In this document: piece by piece, positions 56,040-64,000 of the stretch | Layout: every line of letters begins with the position of its first letter | Numbering within the stretch: position 1 is the stretch's first letter | The notes under the pieces: model-generated | What the model saw: only the letters and a program-made list of their open reading frames with translations | Databases searched by the model: none | Told to the model about the DNA's origin: nothing | Made by a program: the position numbers and the translations under genes | Source: Candidatus Nitrosotenuis cloacae | Lineage (GTDB): Archaea > Thermoproteota > Nitrososphaeria > Nitrososphaerales > Nitrosopumilaceae | Direction: 5' to 3' | DNA length: 64,000 bases | Assembly (NCBI RefSeq): GCF_000955905.1 | Contig: NZ_CP011097.1 | Location: forward strand, 693,957-757,956

Positions 56040-57119
56040 GTGAAAAACGCGCTAGTCTTACTCGTTGTTTTGACTGTTGGCATGATTCCATCTTATGCCG
56101 ATGTATTCGTACCTGAGGATGAAATTCTTGGATATTTTGATTCTAATGGAGTTTACACTGTAGTCGGCGCTGTAAAAAACACTGAAAATTATCCAGTGTC
56201 ACCTGTTTTACACTTGAGCATATTTGAGAATCAAAAAGAGTCTACAATCACACAACAACTCCCAGTTGTTTTTCAGGGCAAAGACATTCCATTTAAGATC
56301 AAAATTCCGGAGATAACTGATACAAATGTAACAATAGAAAGTTTTGAGGTCACATTTGAAAAAAAATCTGATACACTACCAACACAAGTAGAAGTCGTTT
56401 ATGACCGATCCTTGAGAAAACACTCCGATGGCCATCTCTCTGGTAAAATAGTAAACAAGGGCAATCTCACCGTATATGATCTTAAGGTGTATGCTACTAT
56501 TCATGGAGAAAACAATTCCTTTATTGATGTTGCAAAAAACCCTGAAAAAATAGACAAAATAGAGCCCGGACAAACACTAGAGTTTACAATGTATCCTGAT
56601 CCAACTTTGGCTGATCTGGTTCATTATTATAGCTGCTTTGCACTCGGTGATGAAACAATCGTACCACTAAACACACTCAGAAATGGCGAACGATTTGATT
56701 TTCGATATGACTCCACAGCGTCATTTGTGGTCAAAGGCTTTGATGAAACAGGAACGAAACTCTCGATTCTTGGGATAAACTCGTTCAAGTTTCCAGCATA
56801 TGTGAGTTTTGAGATGCCTAAAACATCTGATGATGAGAAATTCGAAGTACACATCAACGATAAGCCTGTAAAGTTCATCCAAAGCATTGATGAGCAAGGA
56901 AACTGGCATGTGGCATTTGATGTGGAGGGGACAACCCAAAACAAGATCCTCATTAGTGGGTTCAAGAATCCTGCCTTCCCACAACGTATAGTTACAGATG
57001 TAATACCTCAGGCCGTGGTAGAACATGAAATTTCATATCTTTATTATGTCATTCCGGTTGTTTTTGCTGCAATAGTTGGTGTGTTTGTTTATCGCAAAAC
57101 CAGATCCACTACGGCCTAG
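56040..57119 (+). CDS. Secreted beta-rich protein with C-terminal membrane anchor
   Basis: 359 residues from GTG. A signal peptide ends near SYADVFVP. The following 300 residues are beta-rich, with a likely CARDB/FxLYD-like domain around 30-110 (VVGAVKNTENYPVS) and another from about 120 (LSGKIVNKGNLTVYDLKVYATIHG). The C-terminus has a transmembrane helix (about 333-350) and a basic tail. An envelope protein of unknown role. Confidence 0.65.
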   Translation: MKNALVLLVVLTVGMIPSYADVFVPEDEILGYFDSNGVYTVVGAVKNTENYPVSPVLHLSIFENQKESTITQQLPVVFQGKDIPFKIKIPEITDTNVTIESFEVTFEKKSDTLPTQVEVVYDRSLRKHSDGHLSGKIVNKGNLTVYDLKVYATIHGENNSFIDVAKNPEKIDKIEPGQTLEFTMYPDPTLADLVHYYSCFALGDETIVPLNTLRNGERFDFRYDSTASFVVKGFDETGTKLSILGINSFKFPAYVSFEMPKTSDDEKFEVHINDKPVKFIQSIDEQGNWHVAFDVEGTTQNKILISGFKNPAFPQRIVTDVIPQAVVEHEISYLYYVIPVVFAAIVGVFVYRKTRSTTA

Positions 57120-57790
57120 TTCTTTGGTAGTTTTATGATAAATGTCGTCGGATTATTTTTGGCAGATATTGTTCCTCGGTGTCTGTCTATGATGTTTTTG
57201 CAGCTTGCCAAGCCAAGTCCAGTTCCGGTTGTTTTGGTAGTAAATAACGGCTCAAAAACTTTTTCAATGTTTTCTTGATTTATTCCAGGCCCCGAATCCT
57301 CAATCTCAATGGTTATGATGTCTTTGCTCTCAGAAGAATCAATTGAAATTGTACCTGATTTGTTCATTGCCTCAATTGCGTTTGTAATTAAATTGACAAA
57401 CACGATTTCCATCTTGTCTATGTCACATGTTATCATGGGATTAGTCTTTGGTAAATTGATTTCAACGTCATCGCCAATCTGAGTTCTATCTATTACTTTT
57501 TTTAATATGTCATGAAGAGAATGAGTTTGAAGTTTTAGTGGTGGCAGCTTTACATAATTGAGAACGTCCTCTATTTGGTGATACATTTTTCTTGCCTCAT
57601 CTTCAATTAGTTCAAGCTGGTCTAGTGATTTTTTATCCAGCTTATTTTTTGCATTTTTTCTGACCATGGTTGCGTAATTAATGATGACTGTTAACGGATT
57701 TCTCATATCATGTGTGATTCTTGATGTCAACTCACCAATGTGAACAAGCTTGTCCATTTTTTGTCGTACGTCTTGTTCTTCAATTGTCAT
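57116..57790 (-). CDS. Minimal cytosolic histidine kinase
   Basis: 224 residues: HisKA with RITHDMRNPLTVIINY near residue 20 and HATPase with NLITNAIEAM, DSGPGI and GTGLGLASCK. No sensor domain is present, so it needs a partner for input. It shares the HDMRNPL box with the kinase at 25227. It overlaps the convergent secreted-protein gene by four bases. Confidence 0.9.
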   Translation of the reverse strand: MTIEEQDVRQKMDKLVHIGELTSRITHDMRNPLTVIINYATMVRKNAKNKLDKKSLDQLELIEDEARKMYHQIEDVLNYVKLPPLKLQTHSLHDILKKVIDRTQIGDDVEINLPKTNPMITCDIDKMEIVFVNLITNAIEAMNKSGTISIDSSESKDIITIEIEDSGPGINQENIEKVFEPLFTTKTTGTGLGLASCKNIIDRHRGTISAKNNPTTFIIKLPKN

Positions 57791-58001
57791 ACGTGATGTT
57801 TACTCAAAGATCAATCTTTTAACTTATTTGTTTGACTTGAGCCTGGATTTTTTAGAAAAACGGTTCTGTAGGACCTTGGGGATACCATTGGTCTGGCAAG
57901 GGAATTTTATGGCATTTGGTCCAACAGACCTGAGTTAGTTATGGTGCATTGATTACTAATTCTATGTGTGTTTAATTGATGCAAACAACGCGTGTTTTTA
58001 G

Positions 58002-58298
58002 CTAAGCTGATTCCATACATTTTGGCAATTTACCATCGTGTTTTTCTTGGTACTCCTTTAGCAATTGTGTTTTGATTTCTTCGTGATTTATGATTGCTGA
58101 ATATCGAAATCGTCTCGCATCTTTTGTACAGTTATCATTTAGTGACTCTAGGATTGTCTGTCTTAGATTGTCAGAGTTCCCGATGTAAAGAATCTTCATT
58201 GCTGCATGCATCATGTATACTCCAGATTCCTGCGGCGTTTTTGAAATTTGCTCTTTGCTGTAATCAAGCCAATCAGACCACGTGATGTTATCTGCCAT
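58002..58298 (-). CDS. GIY-YIG-like small protein
   Basis: 98 residues. GVYMMHAAMKILYIGNSDNL near residue 26 fits the GIY-YIG core (GVY and YIG). The family's catalytic Arg and Glu are not evident in this short form; RQTILESLND may carry a remnant. Nuclease activity is therefore doubtful. It lies next to tfb. Confidence 0.65.
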   Translation of the reverse strand: MADNITWSDWLDYSKEQISKTPQESGVYMMHAAMKILYIGNSDNLRQTILESLNDNCTKDARRFRYSAIINHEEIKTQLLKEYQEKHDGKLPKCMESA

Positions 58299-58335
58299 GA
58301 TTCCACGTTGATTACACTTCTTTAAATTCTGAATG

Positions 58336-59235
58336 TTATTTATCTAGCAGACCTTTTAGTCCGACACATCGGTTTCTTATTGTGACTTCGGTAACACCCG
58401 CTGCAACAGAGATGTCTTTTTGCGATCTAATCTCACCATTGGATACACAAGCCAAATAGAGTGCGGCAGCTGCCAAGCCCATCGGATCTTTTCCTGCAAC
58501 CATTCCGATTATCTTTGCCTTGTTTAGTATCTCGGCTGCCTTTCGCTTGGTCTTCTCAGAGAGATTTGCAACGCTTGCAATTCTTGCAATTCCTTTGGTT
58601 GGATCGGCTACTGGCATCTTTAGGTCCAGTTCTTTGTATATGAGCCTGTAGCATCGAGCTACGTCTTTTCGTCGTATGTTGATGCTTTCTGCCACATCAT
58701 CCAATGTCCTTGGCGTTTCGGTGTTTCTACATGCCGCATAAAGGCAGGCGGCAATCAATCCATGAATGGATCTTCCCCTGACTAGCTTTTTTTCCATTGC
58801 CTTTCGGTAAATGTAGGCTGCCTTTTCTATGACTGCATCCGCCAAACCCATCTTGTCCTTCATTTTGCCAAGCTCGTTTAGTGCCTGCCTTAGGTTTCTA
58901 TCAGCAGATGTATGCGCTTGTGTTCTACTATCCCAAGTTCTAAGGCGCTCAATGGAGTTTTTCATTGATGCTGAAAGTGGTTTTCCCGTTGCATCCTTGT
59001 CAGCACTTCCTATTACTGTGGATAGTCCCATATCGTGCATTGTTAATGATGTTGCTGCACCGACTCGACTCTTGTCTGATTCATCATTAGAAAATGATCT
59101 CCATTCTGGACCTGACTCTTCTAGTTTTTCTGCGGCAACATAGCCACAATTTCTGCAAAAGATTTCACCAGTTACGGCATCTGCCTGTATGGTGTTTTTT
59201 GCGCAAGAAGGACATTTTCTTTGTGATGAGGCCAT
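58336..59235 (-). CDS. tfb: Transcription initiation factor IIB
   Basis: 299 residues. The zinc ribbon is CPSCAKNTI...CRNCG near the start, the B-finger linker follows (SGPEWRSFSNDES), and two cyclin repeats (about 110-200 and 205-299). It recruits RNA polymerase to TATA-bound TBP. Thaumarchaeal genomes usually carry several TFBs, so this may be one of a set. Confidence 0.96.
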   Translation of the reverse strand: MASSQRKCPSCAKNTIQADAVTGEIFCRNCGYVAAEKLEESGPEWRSFSNDESDKSRVGAATSLTMHDMGLSTVIGSADKDATGKPLSASMKNSIERLRTWDSRTQAHTSADRNLRQALNELGKMKDKMGLADAVIEKAAYIYRKAMEKKLVRGRSIHGLIAACLYAACRNTETPRTLDDVAESINIRRKDVARCYRLIYKELDLKMPVADPTKGIARIASVANLSEKTKRKAAEILNKAKIIGMVAGKDPMGLAAAALYLACVSNGEIRSQKDISVAAGVTEVTIRNRCVGLKGLLDK

Positions 59236-59348
59236 CAGTGTATCTATAGGTCGTTTTTAGTTATTATGGGTTTTACACAATTCCAATGATTATTTGTATG
59301 TAGGTCAAGCTAAGACATATTCTAGATTTATAGAATTACAGCGTGGAA

Positions 59349-59717
59349 TTAATTTTGTGATTTCTGTTTAGAGTGTTCTTTTAGTCTGTCGGCAAGTTTT
59401 TTGAAGATCTCATTTACGCTAACGTCGATCAGATTTATTGTCGCATTATCCTTGATTAGTTGTTTTTCATACTTTTCTTTTATGGCAAACATTACCGATG
59501 ACCAGTGTAGTACACCTTTGAGTTTTTCTTCAACTATGATGTTTGTGTCTGGGAAATTGAACGATTGAAAGACTATTCCATTTGCCCAGTTAATGGTAGG
59601 TATTGCGCCTCCAGCTGTTTTACTGCTGAATGCTATCTGAGTCATCCAGTCATCAAAGCTATATTCTATTACTTCGTGTATTATGAGCTTCTTCCAAGGC
59701 TCTATTGTAATCTCCAA
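59349..59717 (-). CDS. Small hypothetical protein
   Basis: 122 residues. An alternating beta pattern (EITIEPWKKLIIHEVIEY) is followed by AFSSKTAGG and a helical end (VNEIFKKLADRLKEHSKQ). No Cys and no membrane segment. A single gene between tfb and the TrmB operator; not recognised. Confidence 0.5.
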   Translation of the reverse strand: MEITIEPWKKLIIHEVIEYSFDDWMTQIAFSSKTAGGAIPTINWANGIVFQSFNFPDTNIIVEEKLKGVLHWSSVMFAIKEKYEKQLIKDNATINLIDVSVNEIFKKLADRLKEHSKQKSQN

Positions 59718-59796
59718 TGTTTTGCCTCAATTACACGCAATTATATAATTTTCAAAATTAACCAACCCAAAAAATAACCGTACATATCTGACTGTC

Positions 59797-59815
59797 TGTC
59801 TGTTTTGAACAGACA
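59797..59815. promoter_or_regulatory. 19-bp palindromic operator upstream of trmB-like gene (site B)
   Basis: TGTCTGTTTTGAACAGACA, with arms differing only at the innermost pair, fits the same consensus as site A at 25172-25190. It ends 7 bases before a TATA-like run (59821-59833). Location before the regulator's own gene suggests autoregulation. Confidence 0.6.
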
Positions 59816-59857
59816 AGATCTATTATTTTATTCGTGAATCGGTATATGGGGAATAAA

Positions 59858-60688
59858 ATGAACCACGAAGAAATCATCAAACATCTGGGTCTTTTTGGCC
59901 TGGAAGAAATCGATTCCAAAGTATACATGGGATTGCTCCAAACTGGACCAGTGTCCGTTGGAAGTCTGTCTGTCAAGTTGGACATAGATAGAGGCAAGAC
60001 TTACCGCGCTCTGAACCGACTAAGAAACATGGGAATTGTTAGTACAACTTTTTCAAACCCGACGCTTTGCTCTGCAATTCCACCAGTCGATGCACTAAAT
60101 GTAATCCTGGACAGAAAACAGGATGAAATGATAACCATGAAGAACCTGTCACAAAAAATAGTTGAGGACATTGATGTTATAGTCAAGCAAACTGACATGC
60201 AGGAAATATCCTCATTTGTGATAATCCAAGGCAGATCCAATATCTATTCCAGAATTGGCAAATTACTACAAAAGGCAACAGGTGTGGTGTATTTGGTTGG
60301 TCCACCTGAGGATTTTATGCGCATGTACCATACTACGATTCCTGAAAAAATCCAAATGATCAAAGAAAATGGCACCGAGGTAAGAATACTGACTGAGATC
60401 TCAAATGAGAAAGAATTGGTGTTCATCAACAGATTGGAGCCAAGTGAGGTACGTTTGGGCAAGCTACCATCAAAGAGCAGGATGATTGTGGAGGAGAATA
60501 GGCAACTCATCATGTCTGGCGCATTAAACACATCAATGGACCTAAACGATGAGAATGATTCTGTGATGCACACAAACTCGGCCGAAATGGTAAGTAACAT
60601 GTTCAGTCTTTGTACATTGTTGTGGGCAAAATCCAAACCAACAGCGGTTCTTGTTGCGCCAAAGGCAAAGAAGGTCAGATCACAATGA
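59858..60688 (+). CDS. TrmB-family transcriptional regulator
   Basis: 276 residues from ATG 59858; other in-frame starts are GTG 59834 and ATG 59846. A winged HTH (about 15-70: SVKLDIDRGKTYRALNRLRNMGI) is followed by a coiled coil and a sensor domain of the TrmB type (PLD-like, IQGRSNIYSRIGKLL). TrmB proteins commonly answer to sugars or metabolites, repressing or activating. The operator upstream suggests self-control. The small kinase-like gene starts in its stop codon (ATGA). Confidence 0.88.
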   Translation: MNHEEIIKHLGLFGLEEIDSKVYMGLLQTGPVSVGSLSVKLDIDRGKTYRALNRLRNMGIVSTTFSNPTLCSAIPPVDALNVILDRKQDEMITMKNLSQKIVEDIDVIVKQTDMQEISSFVIIQGRSNIYSRIGKLLQKATGVVYLVGPPEDFMRMYHTTIPEKIQMIKENGTEVRILTEISNEKELVFINRLEPSEVRLGKLPSKSRMIVEENRQLIMSGALNTSMDLNDENDSVMHTNSAEMVSNMFSLCTLLWAKSKPTAVLVAPKAKKVRSQ

Positions 60689-60957
60689 TGGGATACAAAC
60701 CAGTACACTGTGAATCACTAAAACAGAAAAATTCTGAGACAAACTCTGCTAGTAAGGATTTTCGTCAAAAAAGAAAGGAAGACTTGGTAAATGAGTTGGT
60801 GGACCCAATTTGTATAATAACAAATGCAAACGAGATGTTGTATTTGCGCCTAGGAAAATTTGTAGATTCGGAAACAAGAGACTACTTTGAGATGATAACT
60901 CGTGCCATCACAAAGACAAAAACACTTGTTGAGGAACTACGCCAAGAGACTAGCTGA
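60685..60957 (+). CDS. HisKA-like dimerisation protein without ATPase domain
   Basis: 90 residues from ATG 60685, overlapping the TrmB stop by four bases. The last 65 residues (RQKRKEDLVNELVDPICII, then TRAITKTKTLVEEL) look like a kinase dimerisation hairpin with the DPICII element of HisKA, but the position of the phosphorylated His holds other residues (NELVDP), and no ATPase domain follows. It may pair with a true kinase or with TrmB. Confidence 0.6.
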   Translation: MMGYKPVHCESLKQKNSETNSASKDFRQKRKEDLVNELVDPICIITNANEMLYLRLGKFVDSETRDYFEMITRAITKTKTLVEELRQETS

Positions 60958-62068
60958 GCAGGCAATAGGCATAGTTTGGACTCATTGATGGATACATGAT
61001 ACTCTGAGTGTTATTAGAGTGCCCAAGGCCTATTGCATGGCCTAACTCGTGTCTCATTATCTTCTCTACACTCGCAACATCATACAATTGGAAACTTCCA
61101 TCACAGTTATAGTCGCCTAGTGCAACTTCGACTACTCCTTTTCCAATGTGTGCATGACCCAAGACTCCCTCGCCTAATTTTCTTACGGTCCATGTAACCC
61201 AAATGTTTGCATCTGATTTGGAATCAGCATGTGAGAATTTGATGATGGCGTTTCCATTAGGTGTGGTAAATATCTGGTCCTGCCAAAACTTTGTGGATTG
61301 GTTTAGCGTGCTGACATGATCCAATGGCAAGCCTGGTGGCTGTGCGTTTACAAAAATCTTGTAATTTAGGACATATGTGCCGTTTTCCAGTGTTATTTTG
61401 GGATCTGGAAATCCTGATGATCCTGTCTTTATTTGCTGCTCAAAATTCCACCGCTCATAGTCTCTTAGGAATTTTTTAATGACATCAAAACTTGGATTTG
61501 GGTACTCGATGTAGCGCTTGTCTTTTGTGACTTTGGTTGCAACCTTGCTAGTGTATGATTCAAAGACCGTTTGCGTGGGTTTTTCACTCCAGTTCTTTGG
61601 CTTTTCTGTTGGTTTGTATGGGTATTTTTTGATAACCTTATCTGCATATTCTTTGTAGTTTTTTGCCACCGTGTTGTTTGGATATGTAGAATATGCCTGA
61701 TCAAAGTATTTTTTTGCCTCCACGTACTCGCCATAATTTCCAAATCCTACACCTAAACCGAGCATCGCTGTGATGTCTTTTTGATTTTTTTGGTATATCT
61801 TGTAAAAATCAGACATTGACTTTTGGTGTTGTCCTAGATTACTTTGCGCAACGCCTTTCATTTTGAGAACTGTGCTGTGGTTGGGGTAATCCTTGAGGAT
61901 CTTATCGTATAGTGTGATGGCCTCTTTGTACTGGCCTTTTGCAAAATATTTTGCAGCCGCTTTGTATGATGTGTTTGCATTTTTGGCTATGTCGTCTGCA
62001 AAAGTAGGTATTACATGGATAGATAATACGATAAACACCAAGAAAATGGTTATAACGAAATATTTCAT
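60950..62068 (-). CDS. Secreted matrixin-type metalloprotease with TPR repeats
   Basis: 372 residues. A signal peptide ends near TFADD. TPR-like repeats fill about 30-150 (AAKYFAKGQYKEAITLYDKIL, LGLGVGFGNYGEYVEAKKYF). The protease domain has zinc motif HELGHAIGLGH (HExxHxxGxxH) near residue 342 and SIMYPSM (Met-turn). An extracellular protease of the metzincin fold, perhaps with protein-binding repeats. It overlaps the HisKA-like gene by eight bases, tail to tail. Confidence 0.88.
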   Translation of the reverse strand: MKYFVITIFLVFIVLSIHVIPTFADDIAKNANTSYKAAAKYFAKGQYKEAITLYDKILKDYPNHSTVLKMKGVAQSNLGQHQKSMSDFYKIYQKNQKDITAMLGLGVGFGNYGEYVEAKKYFDQAYSTYPNNTVAKNYKEYADKVIKKYPYKPTEKPKNWSEKPTQTVFESYTSKVATKVTKDKRYIEYPNPSFDVIKKFLRDYERWNFEQQIKTGSSGFPDPKITLENGTYVLNYKIFVNAQPPGLPLDHVSTLNQSTKFWQDQIFTTPNGNAIIKFSHADSKSDANIWVTWTVRKLGEGVLGHAHIGKGVVEVALGDYNCDGSFQLYDVASVEKIMRHELGHAIGLGHSNNTQSIMYPSMSPNYAYCLLS

Positions 62069-62077
62069 GTGATCAAC

Positions 62078-62413
62078 ATGCTTGGACTGGGTAATAATTT
62101 GAGCGAATTAAAGATACGAATCCAAAAGGCACATGACGATCTTGCTAGCCTGGGGGAGCCAAGCCAACCACTCACAGAGATGATAGGCTCAACCAATGCT
62201 ATTCGCCTAAATGAATACCTGAGCAAAACCGACGCAAAAAAGACCGAACTAATATCAGATTATGTTTTGTATACGAAGCAATTGGAGCAGATAATCTCAT
62301 CACTGTTTTCAATTCAATCCGAACTCAAAAGCATCCTAAAAGAAGAGACCTCAATGATGGAGTCTACCGATATCAAGCCCAAAAGAACAAGGAAATCCAC
62401 AAAAAAGAACTAG
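62078..62413 (+). CDS. Small helical protein, unknown function
   Basis: 111 residues from ATG 62078 (GTG 62069 is an alternative that abuts the divergent protease gene). All helical, with a coiled-coil tendency (DYVLYTKQLEQIISSLFSIQ) and a very basic tail (PKRTRKSTKKN) that may bind nucleic acid. It overlaps the birA gene end by four bases. Confidence 0.55.
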   Translation: MLGLGNNLSELKIRIQKAHDDLASLGEPSQPLTEMIGSTNAIRLNEYLSKTDAKKTELISDYVLYTKQLEQIISSLFSIQSELKSILKEETSMMESTDIKPKRTRKSTKKN

Positions 62414-63411
62414 TTCTGGTGGGAAATATCCCCAGACGTTATCCAGCTTGTCTTTGTGCCTGATTTTATGACCAGTGTTCCATCTCGATCTAGTCTTATG
62501 GCCTTGCCTGTTGTTTTGGTGCCTGATGAATTTATCGTGATTTGTCTTCCGATGGTAGATGATCTTTTTGTCCACTGTGTGATGATTGACTGTGCCTTGT
62601 CTTGTTCCAGTTCTTGCAAAATACCTTCAAGCTCCTCTAGGAATGTCTTGACTAGTTTTACAGGTTTTGTTTTGTCGTCTTTGATCAGTGTCTCTACTCC
62701 ATAAAAATTCCCTTTTTGTTTTATCTTGTGTTCAATTTCTTTTGGCTTTATTTTGAAATTAATCCCGACTCCAACAACAATACTCTCAATCCGTGTTGAT
62801 TCAATCGATGCGTCAATTATGATTCCCGCAACTTTTTTTCCGTGTATTGTGAGATCGTTTGGCCACTTTAGTTCTGTTTTTATTTTTAATGATTTTTCAA
62901 TTGCGTTTGATAGTGCAATTGCAACTGCAAACGGAATCAGAGTTATTTTTGAGATATCAAATTTTGGCTGCAAAATTACTGAAAGCCATATTCCACCTTT
63001 GGGAGAAACCCACTGTCTGCCTAGTCTACCCTTGCCAAGTGTTTGTGATTCAGCAATTATGACTGCCCCAAACTCGTTTTGGTTTTTTGCAATATTTGTG
63101 GCAAAACTTTGTGTTGAATCAACAGAATCAAAATAGTATACCTTATTTCCTATTTGTTTTGTTTTGAGATCTTCCGTTATCTCCCAGGGAAGCAAAAGGT
63201 TTGTTGTATCAATTAGTCGATATCCTAGATTTTGTTTTGATTCTATTTTGTAGCCAAGTGATTGGATTTTTTTTATATGTTTCCAGATTGCGACCCGACT
63301 GATGTGTAGTACCTCACTTAGGTCCTCACCTGAGAGATGTTCTAGTCGATGTGCCTTGAGAAACTGTAAAACCTTAACCAGTCCTTGGTTTTCATCTGAT
63401 GTGTAAAGCAA
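62410..63411 (-). CDS. birA: Biotin-protein ligase with N-terminal HTH
   Basis: 333 residues. A winged HTH (about 15-70, SGEDLSEVLHISRVAIWKHI) makes it the bifunctional BirA form. The ligase core has GKGRLGRQWVSPKGGIW near residue 128 and KWPNDL near residue 200. It attaches biotin to carboxylase subunits, needed for the acetyl-/propionyl-CoA carboxylase of the 3-HP/4-HB cycle, and may repress biotin genes. Confidence 0.93.
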   Translation of the reverse strand: MLYTSDENQGLVKVLQFLKAHRLEHLSGEDLSEVLHISRVAIWKHIKKIQSLGYKIESKQNLGYRLIDTTNLLLPWEITEDLKTKQIGNKVYYFDSVDSTQSFATNIAKNQNEFGAVIIAESQTLGKGRLGRQWVSPKGGIWLSVILQPKFDISKITLIPFAVAIALSNAIEKSLKIKTELKWPNDLTIHGKKVAGIIIDASIESTRIESIVVGVGINFKIKPKEIEHKIKQKGNFYGVETLIKDDKTKPVKLVKTFLEELEGILQELEQDKAQSIITQWTKRSSTIGRQITINSSGTKTTGKAIRLDRDGTLVIKSGTKTSWITSGDISHQN

Positions 63412-63438
63412 ACTGTATGTGTTGGTATGATGGTTGAT

Positions 63439-63981
63439 TTAAAATCCTATGTCGATGTCAAATCCACCATCGCCTGCACCACCATCTCCGCCCATGTCTC
63501 CACCGCCTGACTCTGCATCGGACATTTGATTTTCTGATCCTGGTGGAACCTGATCTGCTGGAACATAGCTGCCCATTGATGCCCCAATCATGGAAAACAT
63601 CATGGAAAACATCATCATGTTCATTATGCCAAAGAACATCATCATTGCAAAGTCTGATTTGTTATTGCCCATGAACTCTTCGAGCTTTTTCTTGTCTCCA
63701 AGTTTGTACAGTTGTGTCATCTGGTTCCATTTTTGTTCCATTTCATGAATCCTTTGTTGCACTTCGTTGTTTCCTTTCTCTGTTATTTGGAGCTCAGTTT
63801 TCTCTCCACCCAAGAATCCCTTCTTTTTCTCAACTTTGATTAGTCCACGCTCTTCCAATTTTTCTAATATTTTGTTTAATTCTTGAGGATCAATTCCCGT
63901 CTTTGATCTAATTTTATCAAACTTTTTTGCGCCATTTCTAATTGCGCCCAAAACAATAACATCTTTTGGCTCTTCTTCCAT
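63439..63981 (-). CDS. Winged-helix membrane protein with Met-rich segment and Gly/Asp tail
   Basis: 180 residues. A winged HTH (about 5-75, FDKIRSKTGIDPQELNKIL) is followed by a helix, then a very methionine-rich membrane segment (about 110-135) and a low-complexity tail of Gly and Asp ending GFDIDIGF. The Met-rich helix could bind copper or just sit in the membrane. Function unknown. Confidence 0.6.
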   Translation of the reverse strand: MEEEPKDVIVLGAIRNGAKKFDKIRSKTGIDPQELNKILEKLEERGLIKVEKKKGFLGGEKTELQITEKGNNEVQQRIHEMEQKWNQMTQLYKLGDKKKLEEFMGNNKSDFAMMMFFGIMNMMMFSMMFSMIGASMGSYVPADQVPPGSENQMSDAESGGGDMGGDGGAGDGGFDIDIGF

Positions 63982-64000
63982 GGTGTGGGTTTGCAGATAG

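Noticed and set aside
57837-57938. Possible 33-residue frame from TTG in the gap 57791-58001 (with GGTCTG/CAGACC inverted repeat)
   Set aside because: No TATA box at the right distance, no recognisable motif and no coupling; kept out of the gene list.

Overview
The window looks like a chromosomal segment of an ammonia-oxidising-type archaeon of the Nitrososphaerota (Thaumarchaeota), most probably the Nitrosopumilales/Nitrosotenuis side. The reasons are: an archaeal 16S-23S rRNA operon without a spacer tRNA or linked 5S gene; archaeal information genes (TFB, Rpo12, aEF-1alpha, S10, tRNA-splicing endonuclease, ATP-dependent DNA ligase, archaeal AspRS); a DnaJ-ferredoxin fusion; a response regulator with a thaumarchaeal-type zinc output domain; TrmB and Lrp-type regulators; and many GTG/TTG starts with TATA boxes about 26 nt upstream (leaderless mRNAs). 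This is inference from gene content; no database search was run.

Layout. 1-3484: branched-chain amino-acid operon (ilvB 3' end, ilvN, leuA, leuB-like). 3597-11323: accessory island with an OLD-family nuclease paired with a membrane protein, a dense TTTGA/TCAAA motif array, a terminase small subunit and a shortened terminase large subunit (provirus remnant), and a run of very small zinc-ribbon and membrane proteins. 11396-17875: aspS with a KH/zinc protein, a solitary peptide-type ABC ATPase, a DedA-family protein, and a repair cluster (Mpg, family-4 UDG, TldD). 17947-21556: a signalling block (membrane histidine kinase, Hpt-like protein, CheY-like receiver, receiver plus zinc output domain). 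21620-29329: PIN-ATPase (PINA), DtxR-type regulator, secreted proteins, a cytosolic histidine kinase, TauE/SafE, and a MaoC-like protein plus tandem-SDR pair. 29412-42777: tRNA-splicing endonuclease, DUF47/PhoU-like, DNA ligase, FBP aldolase/phosphatase, the tuf-rpsJ-rpo12 group, C2H2/zinc-ribbon proteins, 3-hydroxyacyl-CoA dehydrogenase (a step expected in the 3-HP/4-HB carbon cycle), HIT, DnaJ-ferredoxin and an aminomutase-like enzyme. 42850-47750: rRNA operon with processing stems and a terminator-like hairpin. 47842-63981: Lrp-RAM/TrxR pair, large FN3-repeat secreted protein, Dps-like ferritin, a polyhydroxyalkanoate locus (hydrolase, phasin-AbrB, PhaC, PhaE), kinase, GIY-YIG, TFB, a TrmB regulator with a kinase-dimerisation-like partner, a matrixin-type protease with TPRs, BirA, and a wHTH membrane protein.

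The most interesting signals are: (i) a 19-bp near-perfect palindrome, consensus TGTCTGTTCnGAACAGACA, found just upstream of the TATA region of both the cytosolic histidine kinase (25227) and the TrmB-family regulator (59858), suggesting a two-locus regulon; (ii) the motif array and provirus remnant beside the OLD nuclease pair; (iii) a kinase dimerisation-like protein without an obvious phospho-histidine, translationally coupled to TrmB; (iv) three paralogues of a small thaumarchaeal domain (DUF6659-like); (v) small proteins (43-56 aa) with leaderless-type or coupled starts. No CRISPR array, tRNA gene or insertion sequence was seen.
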